DNA of 13,841 bases from Opitutaceae bacterium (GCA_031254955.1 JAIRTK010000205.1:1-13841); one strand, 5' to 3'. Positions 1 through 8,833 are shown, counted from the first letter of the stretch. Translations and numbers: made by a program. Notes: generated from the letters alone by a model not told the origin.

Positions 1-25
1 GGACAATTTAATGGTTCGGTTTTAT

Positions 26-96
26 TGAACAGAAGGGAACGAAGAATACCTTTCATGATTATTGTTTTCTTTGTGTTCTTCGTTTCCTTCTGTTCA
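26..96. repeat. Inverted repeat, module 1
   Basis: Arms 26-49 and 73-96 are 24 bp each with 22 matches, separated by a 23-base loop. The arm reads TGAACAGAAGG(G/A)AACG and continues AAGAA(T/C)AC. A transcript on either strand could fold into a hairpin. A degraded relative of the right arm (TTTTCTTCGGTTTACAATAA) is seen near 376-395. Confidence 0.8.
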
Positions 97-116
97 AAAT
101 AATGGTTCTGTTTTTT

Positions 117-206
117 AATCGCGGAAGCGCGGAAGGGCGGAAACGCTGAAAAAAGGAGTGAGATCGGCTTGTTTTCGTGTTTCCGCAATTCCGTGTTTCC
201 GCGATT
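117..206. repeat. Inverted repeat, module 2
   Basis: Arms 117-144 and 179-206 are 28 bp each with 24 matches. Each is built from variants of the short word GCGGAA(A/G)C, so the arm is itself internally repetitive. The loop (145-178) contains GAGATCGGCTTG, which recurs in module 3. Confidence 0.8.
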
Positions 207-227
207 ATTTTAATGGTTCGTTTTTTT

Positions 228-300
228 ATCACGGAAGCACGGAAGGGCGGAAACACTGAAAAAAAGGAATGAGATCGGCTTGTTTTCGTGTTTCCGCGAT
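228..300. repeat. Inverted repeat, module 3 (shortened copy of module 2)
   Basis: Left arm 228-241 and right arm 287-300 match at 12 of 14 positions. The body is a direct copy of module 2, but the second TTCCG block of the right arm is absent. Module 3 is therefore a shortened or less expanded version of module 2. Confidence 0.7.
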
Positions 301-314
301 TATTTTAATGGTTC

Positions 315-507
315 GTTTTTGTTCTCCACAGATTACACAGATTGAATGCATTTCATGGTTTTTCCGGTTTCTTTTGTTTTCTTCGGTTTACAATAAAGGC
401 CCGGTTTTAATAGTCACAAGAATGTGCTGTTTTTTATCTCACATGAAGGCACGGAGGCACAGAGTGCGCCATTGCAATTCATTTCTTTTTTTCTGATTGC
501 ATGAGGC
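315..507. other. Gene-free spacer with further repeat-like words
   Basis: No coding region is supported. The stretch contains CCACAGATTACACAGATTG (326-344) and GGCACGGAGGCACAGAG (449-465), both typical of dispersed intergenic repeats I associate with Verrucomicrobia-like genomes (from memory, not checked). A 6-bp stem TGCAAT/ATTGCA lies just past the autotransporter stop around an A-rich loop. It is too weak to call a terminator. Confidence 0.5.
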
Positions 508-3500
508 TCACCAGGCATAGCGGAGGGTGGCGTTGAAGGAGTGGCGCTCGCGACCGGCGGCGGATTCGTGGTCGTAGCCAAGCCCGAGGCCGAGCGAGTC
601 GGTGAGGGCGGCGCGCAGGCCGAGGCCGAGCACGCGGCTGCCGCCGGCGTAGCCGCCCGTCTCCACCATGAAGGGGTGGAGCGGGTCGCTGGCGAAGGCC
701 ATGCTGACGGAGCCGGTGTTGCCGCGCAGGGTTTGCTGCCAGCCGATGCGCGCGTCGAGAAACGCGGGCAGGCCCGATGAGAGGGTGAACCCGTGGACGA
801 GCCTCAGGCCGAGCATACTGAAGAGGCGGGTCTGGTTGAAGCCGGAGACCTGCATCGCGCCCTGGCCGCTTTCGGTGTAATCGTCGAAGCGCACGTCGAT
901 GTGGCGCAGCGCGGCGGTCGGGCTGAGGGAGCCGCCAGCCCATTCAAACAACCGGAAGCCGAGTTCGGCGCCCGCCGCGAAATAATCGCCGTCGTAGGCG
1001 CCGTAGGCGCGGCCAGTCTGCTCGTCGCGCGTGCTCCGGGTCTGGAGCAGGCCGGCGGCGGTGTCGGCGGCGAGGTGGAAGCGTCCGAGTTTGAGCGCGG
1101 CATAAACACCGCCGAGCTGGTGGTCGGCGTCGGCGTCGGCGTTGTTGGCGGTGTTGTTGAGGGTGTCGAGCGCGCTGGTGGCGAAACCGCCCCAGAGGCC
1201 GAGCAGCAGGCGTTCGCCGAGCACCCGGTCGCACCCGACCGCGATGCCGTAACTCCAGTCCTTGAAGCCGGAGCGCGCGGCGGACGGCTCATAGTTGGCG
1301 CTGGAGCCGAAGGCGCGCGTCCAGAATCCGCTCGCGGGGTCGCCGGACTGGCGGGAGAGGAACGGGCCGGCCAGCGATTCGCTCATGCGCCCGTGGATTG
1401 CGCCGAGGGAGGCGAGCACGGTGTCGAAGACCATCGCGGCGTCCTTGGCGGGATTGGCGGCGAGGTCCATGATGTCGAACACGAGCGCTTGGGCCGTCGA
1501 GTTTCCCCCGGCGCGCGTGACGACGACGCGTTTGCCGTGCTGGTAGGGCGCGTAGTCGGGGATGTTGCCGGCGTTGTCGCTGAGTAGTGACCGGGCGGAT
1601 ACAAAGGTGTAGCGGCCGGACGCGATCGAGCCGTCGGCCAGGCCGACGCGGGCGTGGTTCGCAAAGGAAACGGTGCCGGCGGCGGAAGTGAGCGCGGAGG
1701 CGGGGGAGGAGAACAACAGCGCGCCGCCGTCCACCTCCAGGCCGGCCACCGCGATGGAGACGGCGCCGATTTCCAGCGCGCCGCCGTCGCGGACGCTGAC
1801 GGAGCCGGAGCCGCCGCCGAACGCCCCGGCGGCGTTGACCCGCACGTGCGAGCGGCCGGAGATGGCGAAGGCGGCGATGTTGGCGTAGGCGCGGTCAAGG
1901 TTGATGACGCTGTCCACAAACGCGAGGGTGCCGCGGCGCGGGTTGCCGGCATTGATGACCCGGTCGAGCGTGCCGTCGGCGCCGTTGAATTCGAGCGTGG
2001 TCCCGGCGGCGATGGTCACCTCGCCGGAGCCGAGCGCATCGAGACGCGAGGCGCGAAGCGTGCCGCCGGAGATGACGGTGTCGCCGTGGGTGCCGGGGCC
2101 GCCGAGCGTGAGCGAGCCGGAGCCGGTCTTGGTGAGCGTGGCGGCGGCGGTGGCGTTGAGGGCGCCCGCGAAAACCGTGTCAACACCGGTGTCGTTTTCG
2201 AGCGTGAGCGCGGCGGCGGCGCCGAGGTTGAGGGCGCTGCCGGCGGCGCCGGAGAGGTTGCGCAACGTCTGGTTCCGGTCGCCGGCATCGAGCGCGGTGT
2301 TTTCCGCCAGCGTGACGGCTTCGCTGTTGGCGAGCGCATCGGCCTGGACAAGTTTCAACGCGCCGCGCGAAACCGTGGTCTCGCCGGTGAACCCGATGCC
2401 GCCGGACAGCGTGACGGTGCCCGACGCGCGCACCTCAATGCCGCCCGCGCCGCCGAGGTCGGCGGCGAGCGTGGAGGCGGCGGCGCCGGTGTTGTCGAGG
2501 ATGAGCGACTGGCCGGCGAGGATGTCGAGCGCGGTGACGCCGTAGCTGAGGTGGATGCCGTCAGTCCGGGCGACGGCGTTGTAATTGTAGGTGGCGGTGG
2601 CGGCCTTGTCGCCGTTTTGCGTGACATCGACGTAGAGGGGCGAGTTGATGGCCGTGCCGTCGAGCCGGGTCACGGCGAGAACCTCGCCGATGCCGGTGAC
2701 GTTTTCCGCGTCGATGAGTTTTATGCCGGTGGACAGGCCGAGGTCGAAGAGGTGGGCGGCGTCGGGCGAGGCGGGAGGGTTGACAATCGGGTCGGGGATG
2801 TCGGGGCCGTCGAGGTTGGCCGCGATGGTGCTGCCGGCGGCGACGGCGAGGTGCTTGACGGCGAGCGGCGCGGCGTGGTCCGCGCCGAGGATGACGCGCG
2901 CGGCGCCGCCGTCGAGCGCGAGGGCGTGGAGCGTGCCGGTGGCGGTGACATCGGCCAGGGCGCCGGAGTGGATGGCGAGCGTGCCGGTCGAAGCGGCGCC
3001 GAGCAGCGCATAGGCGTTTTCGTCAACAACGAGGGTGCCGCGATGCAGCGCGATGCCGCCGGCCCAGGCTCCGCCGGCGGCGGTTTCCGCGAAGCTGATT
3101 CTGCCGGCGCTGGAGGAGAGCGTGAGGTCGAGCGCACCGGCGCCGGCGAGTTGGCGGGTGAACTCCATGTCGGCGGCGGCGGTCTGGTTGATGGCGAGCG
3201 CGGCGCCGGCGGCGATGGTCGCGGCGGCGGTGGCGGAGAGGCCGAGGTTGTCGATGGAGGCAATGGCGAGCATGCCTTCGTTGATGTTGAGCGCGGAGTG
3301 GAAGGCGGTGTTTGCAGCGGTGAGGGCGAGGGTGCCGGAGCCGGTTTTTGTGAACACGCCGGCGGCGTCCCCGTCGAGCGCGCCGGAAAGGGCGGCGGCA
3401 TGGGTGCCGGTGTCGAACGTGACCGCGTGCGCGCCCATCGCGACGGCGTTGCCCACGGCGAGCGCGTCGGTGTCGAAACGCACGGTGGGCGCGCCGGCGC

Positions 3501-6500
3501 CGAGGAGGAGCGCGCCGGTGCCGAGGGCGTGGTCGTGCGCGAGGGCGAGGGTGCCGGCGTCGAGGCGGGTGCCGCCGGCATGGGCGTTGGAGCCGGTGAG
3601 GGCGAGCGTGCCCGCGCCGGTTTTGGCAAGCGTGCCGGAGCCGTTGACGCGGCCCACGAGCGTGGCGGTCGCGGCGGCGGCGGGCACATCGACGGCGAGG
3701 GTGGCGTCCGGGGCGATGATGTCGGCGGGATTGCCGAGATGGAAGCCGGCGGCGCCGGCGGCGCGCAGCGTTGCAGTCGTGCCGGTGATACGGAGCGTGC
3801 CGGAGCCGAGCGTGGCGGCGTCGCCGAGGGCGAGGACGCCGGCGTCGAAATCGACGCCGTCCTTGAAGTCGTTGGCGCCGTTGTTGAGCGTGAGCGCGCC
3901 GCTTCCGGTCTTGGTGAGTTTTCCGGTCGGGGTGGCGAGAGCGGCGCCGACGGCGCTGGTTTTGTCGGCGACGATGCGGCCGCCGTCGAACACATAGTCG
4001 GCGGTGCCGCTGACCTCCATGCCGGAAACCGTCACGCCGGATGCCTGAAGCGTGATGGTGCGGTTCGCGGCGTTGGCGGCGTCGGCGAGGCCGTCAAACA
4101 CGAGGGTGTCGCCGCGGGCGAAGCGCCGGTCGCCTTCGCTCCAGTTTTCCGAGGAGGAGTTGATCGCGGCGCCGTTCGAGCCGGTCCAGGTGCGCAAGGC
4201 GCTCTCGCCCGATTCGGTGACGAGCTTGAGGTAGCTGTTTTCGGTGGTGTCGAAGGCGGCCTGCTGGCGTCCGCCGGGGACAATCACCGCCCCTTCGATG
4301 AGGAGGGAGGTCGTCGCATCGGCGCCCAACGCGGCCAGCCCGGCGCCGAGGTTGAAGGCGCCGATTTCGTAGGTGGTCAGGTCGATGGTGTTGCCGCCGC
4401 CGTTGGTGAGCGCGCCGGTGACGTCGAGCCGGTCGCTGGCGTTGTCGGCGAAGAGGTCGTAGGTGAGCGTCGCGCCCGTAAGGCTGGCGGCGCCGTTCAC
4501 GGTCAGGGTCTGCGCGGACGCGCCGTTTTGCTCGCCGATGCGGATGCGGGAGCTGGTTTCCGCGGTGAGCGCGGCGAGGGTGCCCGAGGCGCCGAGGGTG
4601 GCGGAGGTCTTCAGCGTGAGCGTGGACTGGGCGAGGCCGGCGGGGAGCAGGAGCGCGCCGACGTTGACGGTGACGGGGCCGGTGAAGTCCGCACCGGCGG
4701 CGCCGAGTGCGAGGGTGCCGGCACCGTTTTTCACGATGCCGCCGGAGCCGGAGAGTTCGCCGTCGAAGGCGCTGTCCGCGGCGGCGTTGAGCGTGAGGGT
4801 GCCGGTGCCGAGTCGCAGCGCGCCCGCGCCGGCGAGGGCCTTGAGGGTTTGGTTGTGGTTGCCGGCGTCGAAGACCGCGCCGGCGGCGATGGCGAGCGTG
4901 GTGCTGTTGGCGAGGATGTTTTCCGTCCCCGCGCGCAACGTGCCTTCGGCCACCGTGGTCGTCCCCCAGTGCGCCGCCGCCGAGTCCAGCGTGAGGGTGG
5001 CGGAGCCGGTTTTGGTGAAGAGGCCGCCCTCGGTCGAATAGCTGGTGATCGAGCCGCTCCACGCGGTGTCCCTGTCGCCGGCGACCGTCAGGTGGCCATT
5101 GGTTATGACGATCAGACCGGAGCCGCCGAGGTTGTGCAGCGTGTGCGGCTGGCCCCAAAAGTGAATCGTGCCGCTGGCGCCGAGGTTGACCGCGCCGCTG
5201 GCATCAATCGCGCCGGCGGTCTGGAGGCGCAGGAGTCCTTCGTTGACCGTGGTCGTGCCCGTGTAGGTGTTGACGCCGTTCAACGCCAGGGTGTCGGCGC
5301 CGGTTTTGGCGAGGTTGCCCGCGCCGGTGATGACGCCGGCGTAGGTGCTGGCGCCGGCGGTGTTGTTTATCGTGAGGGTGGCCGCGCCCGCGCCGAGAGC
5401 GAGGGTGCCGGAGCCGGCGAGGTTTTTGAGGGTCTGGTCGTGGCCGTTCGCATCGAAGACCGCGCCGTCGGCGATGGACAGCGTGCTGCTGTTGGCAAGG
5501 ATGTCGGCGGCGGCGGCGCGGAGCACGCCGGCGGCGATGAGGGTCGCGCCGTAGTAATCGTTGCCGACCGCGGCCAGCGTGAAGGTCGCGCTCCCGCTTT
5601 TGGTGATCGCACCGTCGGTGGTGACATTGCTGGTGATGACGCCGGAAAACTCGGTGTCGGCGGTGCTTGCCACGGTGAAACTGCCGGCTCCCATCACGAT
5701 CCTGCCCGCCCCGCCGAGATTTTGCAGGGTTTGGCTGAGGCCCCAAGTGTTAAGCATGCCGCTCGCGCCCACGGTGACGGCGCCGCTGGCATTGATCGCG
5801 CCCGTGGTTTGCAGCCGGAGGACGCCGCCCTCGACCGCGGTGGTTCCCGTGTAGGTGTTGACCGCGCGCAACGCGAGCGTGTTGACACCCGTTTTGGTGA
5901 GCCCGCCCGTGCCGCCCATCACGGAAATGATGGCCGTCGCATAATCGCCGCCGAGCGCCACGGTGTCGATTTGCGAGGTGTCAAAGGTCACGCCGCCCGA
6001 ACCGAGGCTGATGCAGTTGGTGGCGGTGGTGTTGAAGCCGGTGATGAAATTATCCAGCCGCGTTCGCAACTGCGCTTGCGTGGGGACAACCGCCGTGCCG
6101 GCGGCGTCGGTGGACACGACGATGGTGACACCGTCGAGGTTCAATTCGGCGCGGACACTGCCGTGGGTTCTGATGTTGGTGGTGACGAGCGTGCCGCCGT
6201 TAAGATTGGCGACGCCGCCCTTGTAGGTGCTGTTATTTCCCGCGAAAAGGATTCCGCCGTAATTGGCGTCATTTGCACGGGCGTCGCCCAGCGCCACGAC
6301 GGTGCCGCTCGTGAGCGTGAACACCGAGTCGCCCGGCGCCGAGGCTGCCGTGAGCCCTCCGATCACGATGCCGAAACTGCGCCGCCAATCGTTGGCGAGT
6401 TCCGAGTAGCCGGCGTGCACGACGCCGCCATCGACCTCCAGCGTGCCGCTCTCGATGGCGATGCGGGAAAGGCCCGAAAACGCGTCGCCGATGGAGCCGG

Positions 6501-7161
6501 GGTCCTTGCCCACGCCCGCGTAAAGCGAGCCTTCGCCGAATATGATTTTCGAGCCGTTTCTGATCGCCAGCCTGACGTTGTCGGAATCGTTGCGCAGCCA
6601 TGCGCCGGACTTGAGCGACAACGTGCCGCCCGATGTGCCGGTGCCAATGAGCGCGATGCCGGCGAGGCTGGTGGCGGCATCATTATTGCCAAAGGCGGAC
6701 GTGACCCCGATCCGGTTTCCGTCGCCGCCCAGGGTGAGCTGTGCGGAAGAGGCAAGGTTGAAAACCACGCGCGAGAGCCGCCCGGCCAGCATGCCGGTGC
6801 CGCCGGAATTGCCAAGGAGGGTGTAGTTGCTGCCGGCCAGGAAACTGAGTGTAATTTCGCGACCGCTGGTATCCGCGAAATAACTGGTGTCGCTTTTGGT
6901 CAGCGTGCCGCCGCCCGTGAACGAAAGCGTGTCATTGGCGGAGGCGCCGAAGGGATTGGCGCTGGTGCCAAGCGCCGAGGACGCCTGCGCGACCGAATTC
7001 CACCAGTTCACGCCGGTGCTGCTCCAGACGCCGCTGCCGCCGGACTCGGCGCCCGCACCGCCACCATCGGGAGTCCATTGATAAGACACGGCAAAAAGCG
7101 CGTGGCAGGAGGCCGCGAGGGCGCATAGCGCGAAACGAAAAAGTGTCGGTGATGTTTTCAT
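508..7161 (-). CDS. Giant autotransporter with PATR-type beta-strand repeats
   Basis: A 2217-residue type V secretion protein, predicted to export its own passenger domain to the cell surface. Residues 1-24 look like a signal peptide (MKTSPTLFRF start, hydrophobic core, cleavage likely after ALFA). A Gly/Ser/Thr/Ala-rich passenger begins YQWTPDGGG. Nine passenger-associated repeats of the form K-(T/S/N)-G-x-x-T-L have their lysines at 423, 521, 619, 717, 811, 1084, 1180, 1272 and 1678. Residues from about 1944 (SGFWTRAFG) to 2217 form an autotransporter beta-domain of usual size, ending LRYAW; the aromatic last residue fits BAM-dependent insertion. The passenger should form a long beta-helix. 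No catalytic motif was seen, so adhesion or glycan contact is inferred. The start follows a -10-like box by about 40 bp; no Shine-Dalgarno is visible. It shares its upstream 40-bp element with the sulfatase and GH2 genes. Confidence 0.93.
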   Translation of the reverse strand: MKTSPTLFRFALCALAASCHALFAVSYQWTPDGGGAGAESGGSGVWSSTGVNWWNSVAQASSALGTSANPFGASANDTLSFTGGGTLTKSDTSYFADTSGREITLSFLAGSNYTLLGNSGGTGMLAGRLSRVVFNLASSAQLTLGGDGNRIGVTSAFGNNDAATSLAGIALIGTGTSGGTLSLKSGAWLRNDSDNVRLAIRNGSKIIFGEGSLYAGVGKDPGSIGDAFSGLSRIAIESGTLEVDGGVVHAGYSELANDWRRSFGIVIGGLTAASAPGDSVFTLTSGTVVALGDARANDANYGGILFAGNNSTYKGGVANLNGGTLVTTNIRTHGSVRAELNLDGVTIVVSTDAAGTAVVPTQAQLRTRLDNFITGFNTTATNCISLGSGGVTFDTSQIDTVALGGDYATAIISVMGGTGGLTKTGVNTLALRAVNTYTGTTAVEGGVLRLQTTGAINASGAVTVGASGMLNTWGLSQTLQNLGGAGRIVMGAGSFTVASTADTEFSGVITSNVTTDGAITKSGSATFTLAAVGNDYYGATLIAAGVLRAAAADILANSSTLSIADGAVFDANGHDQTLKNLAGSGTLALGAGAATLTINNTAGASTYAGVITGAGNLAKTGADTLALNGVNTYTGTTTVNEGLLRLQTAGAIDASGAVNLGASGTIHFWGQPHTLHNLGGSGLIVITNGHLTVAGDRDTAWSGSITSYSTEGGLFTKTGSATLTLDSAAAHWGTTTVAEGTLRAGTENILANSTTLAIAAGAVFDAGNHNQTLKALAGAGALRLGTGTLTLNAAADSAFDGELSGSGGIVKNGAGTLALGAAGADFTGPVTVNVGALLLPAGLAQSTLTLKTSATLGASGTLAALTAETSSRIRIGEQNGASAQTLTVNGAASLTGATLTYDLFADNASDRLDVTGALTNGGGNTIDLTTYEIGAFNLGAGLAALGADATTSLLIEGAVIVPGGRQQAAFDTTENSYLKLVTESGESALRTWTGSNGAAINSSSENWSEGDRRFARGDTLVFDGLADAANAANRTITLQASGVTVSGMEVSGTADYVFDGGRIVADKTSAVGAALATPTGKLTKTGSGALTLNNGANDFKDGVDFDAGVLALGDAATLGSGTLRITGTTATLRAAGAAGFHLGNPADIIAPDATLAVDVPAAAATATLVGRVNGSGTLAKTGAGTLALTGSNAHAGGTRLDAGTLALAHDHALGTGALLLGAGAPTVRFDTDALAVGNAVAMGAHAVTFDTGTHAAALSGALDGDAAGVFTKTGSGTLALTAANTAFHSALNINEGMLAIASIDNLGLSATAAATIAAGAALAINQTAAADMEFTRQLAGAGALDLTLSSSAGRISFAETAAGGAWAGGIALHRGTLVVDENAYALLGAASTGTLAIHSGALADVTATGTLHALALDGGAARVILGADHAAPLAVKHLAVAAGSTIAANLDGPDIPDPIVNPPASPDAAHLFDLGLSTGIKLIDAENVTGIGEVLAVTRLDGTAINSPLYVDVTQNGDKAATATYNYNAVARTDGIHLSYGVTALDILAGQSLILDNTGAAASTLAADLGGAGGIEVRASGTVTLSGGIGFTGETTVSRGALKLVQADALANSEAVTLAENTALDAGDRNQTLRNLSGAAGSALNLGAAAALTLENDTGVDTVFAGALNATAAATLTKTGSGSLTLGGPGTHGDTVISGGTLRASRLDALGSGEVTIAAGTTLEFNGADGTLDRVINAGNPRRGTLAFVDSVINLDRAYANIAAFAISGRSHVRVNAAGAFGGGSGSVSVRDGGALEIGAVSIAVAGLEVDGGALLFSSPASALTSAAGTVSFANHARVGLADGSIASGRYTFVSARSLLSDNAGNIPDYAPYQHGKRVVVTRAGGNSTAQALVFDIMDLAANPAKDAAMVFDTVLASLGAIHGRMSESLAGPFLSRQSGDPASGFWTRAFGSSANYEPSAARSGFKDWSYGIAVGCDRVLGERLLLGLWGGFATSALDTLNNTANNADADADHQLGGVYAALKLGRFHLAADTAAGLLQTRSTRDEQTGRAYGAYDGDYFAAGAELGFRLFEWAGGSLSPTAALRHIDVRFDDYTESGQGAMQVSGFNQTRLFSMLGLRLVHGFTLSSGLPAFLDARIGWQQTLRGNTGSVSMAFASDPLHPFMVETGGYAGGSRVLGLGLRAALTDSLGLGLGYDHESAAGRERHSFNATLRYAW

Positions 7162-7202
7162 AAGGGCGGGGGAGGATGCGTTTTGGTGGCGGGAACGGCC
7201 CT

Positions 7203-7232
7203 ATCATGCCAGAGACGGGGCGGCGTTGTCTT
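7203..7232 (-). promoter_or_regulatory. Predicted promoter of the autotransporter gene
   Basis: On the minus strand a -35-like AAGACA (7227-7232) is followed by 18 bp and a -10-like CATGAT (7203-7208). The expected transcript start is near 7196, giving a leader of about 35 nt. The -35 is poor against TTGACA, as expected for an activator-dependent promoter. The placement is supported by matching arrangements upstream of the sulfatase and GH2 genes. Confidence 0.55.
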
Positions 7233-7267
7233 TATTGAAAAAAGCAATAAAATTTTCTTTTTGGCCA
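7228..7267 (-). promoter_or_regulatory. Shared 40-bp operator, copy 1 (autotransporter)
   Basis: In the direction of the autotransporter gene this copy begins TGGCCAAAA and ends AATAAAGAC, 66 bp before the ATG. It has the same length as the other two copies. Twenty-seven of 40 positions are identical in all three, including both ends (TGGCCAAAA and TAAAGAC). This is the most diverged copy: the TTACC half-site seen in the others (plus-strand reading) is TTATT here. Binding by the adjacent XylR/AraC-type regulator is inferred. Confidence 0.75.
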
Positions 7268-7318
7268 AATGAATCAGGTGAGGGACAACCGGGAATGCGG
7301 GACGGGGGCTTTGATTTT

Positions 7319-8743
7319 TCAGCGTGGCGCGGCGGAGGCGCGCGCCCCCGCCGCCGGACGGACCCGGTCGCGCTCGACCCGTCCCGCCCATTCGGACAGG
7401 CTGCCGTTCATAAGGGCGACCCGGTCCGGGTTTCGGGTCGCCAGATCATTTTGCTCCCCCGGATCGTCGCGGAGATTGAACAGCATGGGCGGCTGCGTGG
7501 ACTCCGCCGTGATCGTCCTGGACGTGACGAACGGGCGGACCAGTTTCCAGTCGCCGTCAAGCATCGCGGCGTTGTGGGTGTAAAGCGGCAGGCCGCGGTT
7601 CCACTGCCAGAAGAGCATCCGCTCCGGGGGCCTTCGCGCATGGCAAAGCGCGTCGAGCAGGTTGATGCCGTCAAGGTCAAGCGCGCCGGGCAGTGTGATT
7701 TCACAGGCGGCGGCCAGCGTCGGCAGCAAATCAACGAAATGGATGAGGGTGTTGTCGCGCCCCGGTGTCAGGCGTCCCGGCCAGCGAATCATGAGCGGCA
7801 CATGGATGCCGCCGTCATAGACAGTGTATTTGGTGCCGCGAAACTGCGCATTGAAGCGTTTGCCGGTGTAGAGGTCCGGCCCGTTGTCGCTGGCAAAGAC
7901 AACGATCGTGTTGCCGGCCAGCCCCAGGGCGTCCAGCTCCCCCAGCAGGCGCCCAATGCCATGATCCATCACCTCAACCATGGCGTAAATGGTGGCGGTG
8001 TCGTTGTCGAAGCCCTTGTCCTTATAAGACTGAATCAGTTTTTCCGGAGCGTTAAGCGGACGATGGGGAGCATTATATGCCAGGTGCAGAAAAAACGGAC
8101 GGTCCCGGTGGCGGCGGACAAAGTCAACGGCCAGCTCGGTGAGATGATCCGTCATGTAGCGATCCTTGAAGGCGCGCTCCTCCCCCTGTATTTCAAGCGC
8201 GTAGTCGTAATAGCTCTTCAATTTCCCAAAAAGATCCTCGGTGAAGCCGGAGAACTCCCGGAATCCACGGCGCAACGGATGGCAGGCCGGTCCGTCGCCG
8301 CAATGCCATTTGCCAATCAAGCCGGTTGCATAACCAGTGGCCGCGAAGAGGTCCGCAATGGTGGTCTCGTCGGGATGGAGCCGGGTGCGTCCGGTGTTTT
8401 TGTTCAGCGCGGTCACACCGGTGCGATGAGGATACCGTCCGGTGAGCATGGCCGCCCGGGCCGGGGCGCACACAGGGGCGGCCGAGTATCCGCGATTGAA
8501 AAACATGCTTTGCAGGGCCAGCTGATCGAGACTCGGGGTGCGAGTCAGCCCGCCATTGACACAGGCGAGGTCGCCGTAGGCCATGTCATCGGCGAGGATC
8601 AGCAACACATTGGTTTTGGCGGGCGATGGCGGGGTTGCCTCCGATGCGCCTCCCGCCACAGGCAGGGATGAGGCCAGAACCGAGGATGTCATCAGGGCAA
8701 CGGTCGCGGAGGGGAGGAGGGCGGAGGGGACGATTGTCTTCAT
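7319..8743 (-). CDS. Secreted S1-family sulfatase (arylsulfatase type)
   Basis: Predicted formylglycine-dependent sulfatase of 474 residues that hydrolyses sulfate esters, probably on a glycan outside the cytoplasm. Residues 1 to about 24 form a signal peptide (MKTIVPSALL start, cleavage near VLA). The catalytic signature is CAPARAAMLTGR, with Cys92 as the formylglycine precursor and Arg96. Likely metal ligands are Asp52-Asp53 in LADDMAYGD and Asp286-Asn287 in SDNGPD. Other family-typical residues are Lys145 and His147 (GKWH), His227 (NAPHRP) and Lys305. The C-terminal subdomain contains DGDWKLV and LFNLRDDPGEQNDLA, typical of the fold. In-frame ATGs further upstream at 8872 and 8809 lie in the operator flank and in the predicted -10 box, so 8743 is preferred. 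No Shine-Dalgarno is visible. It needs a sulfatase-maturing enzyme, not encoded here. The substrate cannot be read from sequence; the neighbouring GH2 suggests a sulfated galactoside-type glycan. Confidence 0.93.
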   Translation of the reverse strand: MKTIVPSALLPSATVALMTSSVLASSLPVAGGASEATPPSPAKTNVLLILADDMAYGDLACVNGGLTRTPSLDQLALQSMFFNRGYSAAPVCAPARAAMLTGRYPHRTGVTALNKNTGRTRLHPDETTIADLFAATGYATGLIGKWHCGDGPACHPLRRGFREFSGFTEDLFGKLKSYYDYALEIQGEERAFKDRYMTDHLTELAVDFVRRHRDRPFFLHLAYNAPHRPLNAPEKLIQSYKDKGFDNDTATIYAMVEVMDHGIGRLLGELDALGLAGNTIVVFASDNGPDLYTGKRFNAQFRGTKYTVYDGGIHVPLMIRWPGRLTPGRDNTLIHFVDLLPTLAAACEITLPGALDLDGINLLDALCHARRPPERMLFWQWNRGLPLYTHNAAMLDGDWKLVRPFVTSRTITAESTQPPMLFNLRDDPGEQNDLATRNPDRVALMNGSLSEWAGRVERDRVRPAAGARASAAPR

Positions 8744-8804
8744 GGGCACATGCCGGGGCGGATGAGGTGGTTTGCGGGGATGGGACGCCGGGAATATCCT
8801 GACG

Positions 8805-8833
8805 ACCATACCGGAAGCCGGCGGAAACGTCTT
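8805..8833 (-). promoter_or_regulatory. Predicted promoter of the sulfatase gene
   Basis: Minus-strand -35-like AAGACG (8828-8833), a 17-bp spacer, then -10-like TATGGT (8805-8810). The expected start is near 8798, giving a leader of about 55 nt. The promoter lies wholly in the 147-bp gap between regulator and sulfatase, so the sulfatase need not depend on readthrough from the regulator. Confidence 0.6.

Larger units (their letters stand above)
10..314. repeat. Mosaic array of palindromic intergenic modules joined by AATGGTTC
   Basis: The octamer AATGGTTC, followed within two bases by a T-rich run, occurs four times (10-17, 101-108, 212-219, 307-314) and separates three modules of about 80-100 bp. 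Each module contains an inverted repeat. The second and third modules are also near-identical direct copies over 130-186 and 240-297 (two substitutions and one A indel). The composition is much more A/T-rich than the neighbouring genes. It lies downstream of the 3' end of the autotransporter gene. This resembles mosaic repeats such as BIMEs, but I do not recognise a named family. No plausible gene is seen here. Confidence 0.8.

Noticed and set aside
10..314. A CRISPR array suggested by four regularly placed AATGGTTC words.
   Set aside because: The common word is only 8 bp plus a T-run, the intervening modules are palindromes and partly copies of one another rather than unique spacers, and no cas gene is present.
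59..496. Two short open frames (59-256 minus, 269-496 plus) in the left spacer.
   Set aside because: They run through the palindromic repeats and their peptides reflect repeat sequence; no start context or conserved feature.
449..500. A terminator for the autotransporter gene near its 3' end.
   Set aside because: The GGCAC/GTGCC stem is not followed by a T-run on the minus strand, and the TGCAAT/ATTGCA stem is only 6 bp with a 17-base loop.
1654..7128. An open frame of 1824 codons on the plus strand, antisense to the autotransporter.
   Set aside because: The protein would be a low-complexity string of Gly, Ala, Glu, Arg and Val with no domain. It results from GC-rich third positions and lack of stops opposite a repetitive gene. 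The minus-strand protein has a signal peptide, PATR repeats and a beta-domain.
7226..8671. A 481-codon open frame antisense to the sulfatase.
   Set aside because: It would start inside operator copy 1 and shows no domain; the sulfatase with CAPAR signature is on the other strand.
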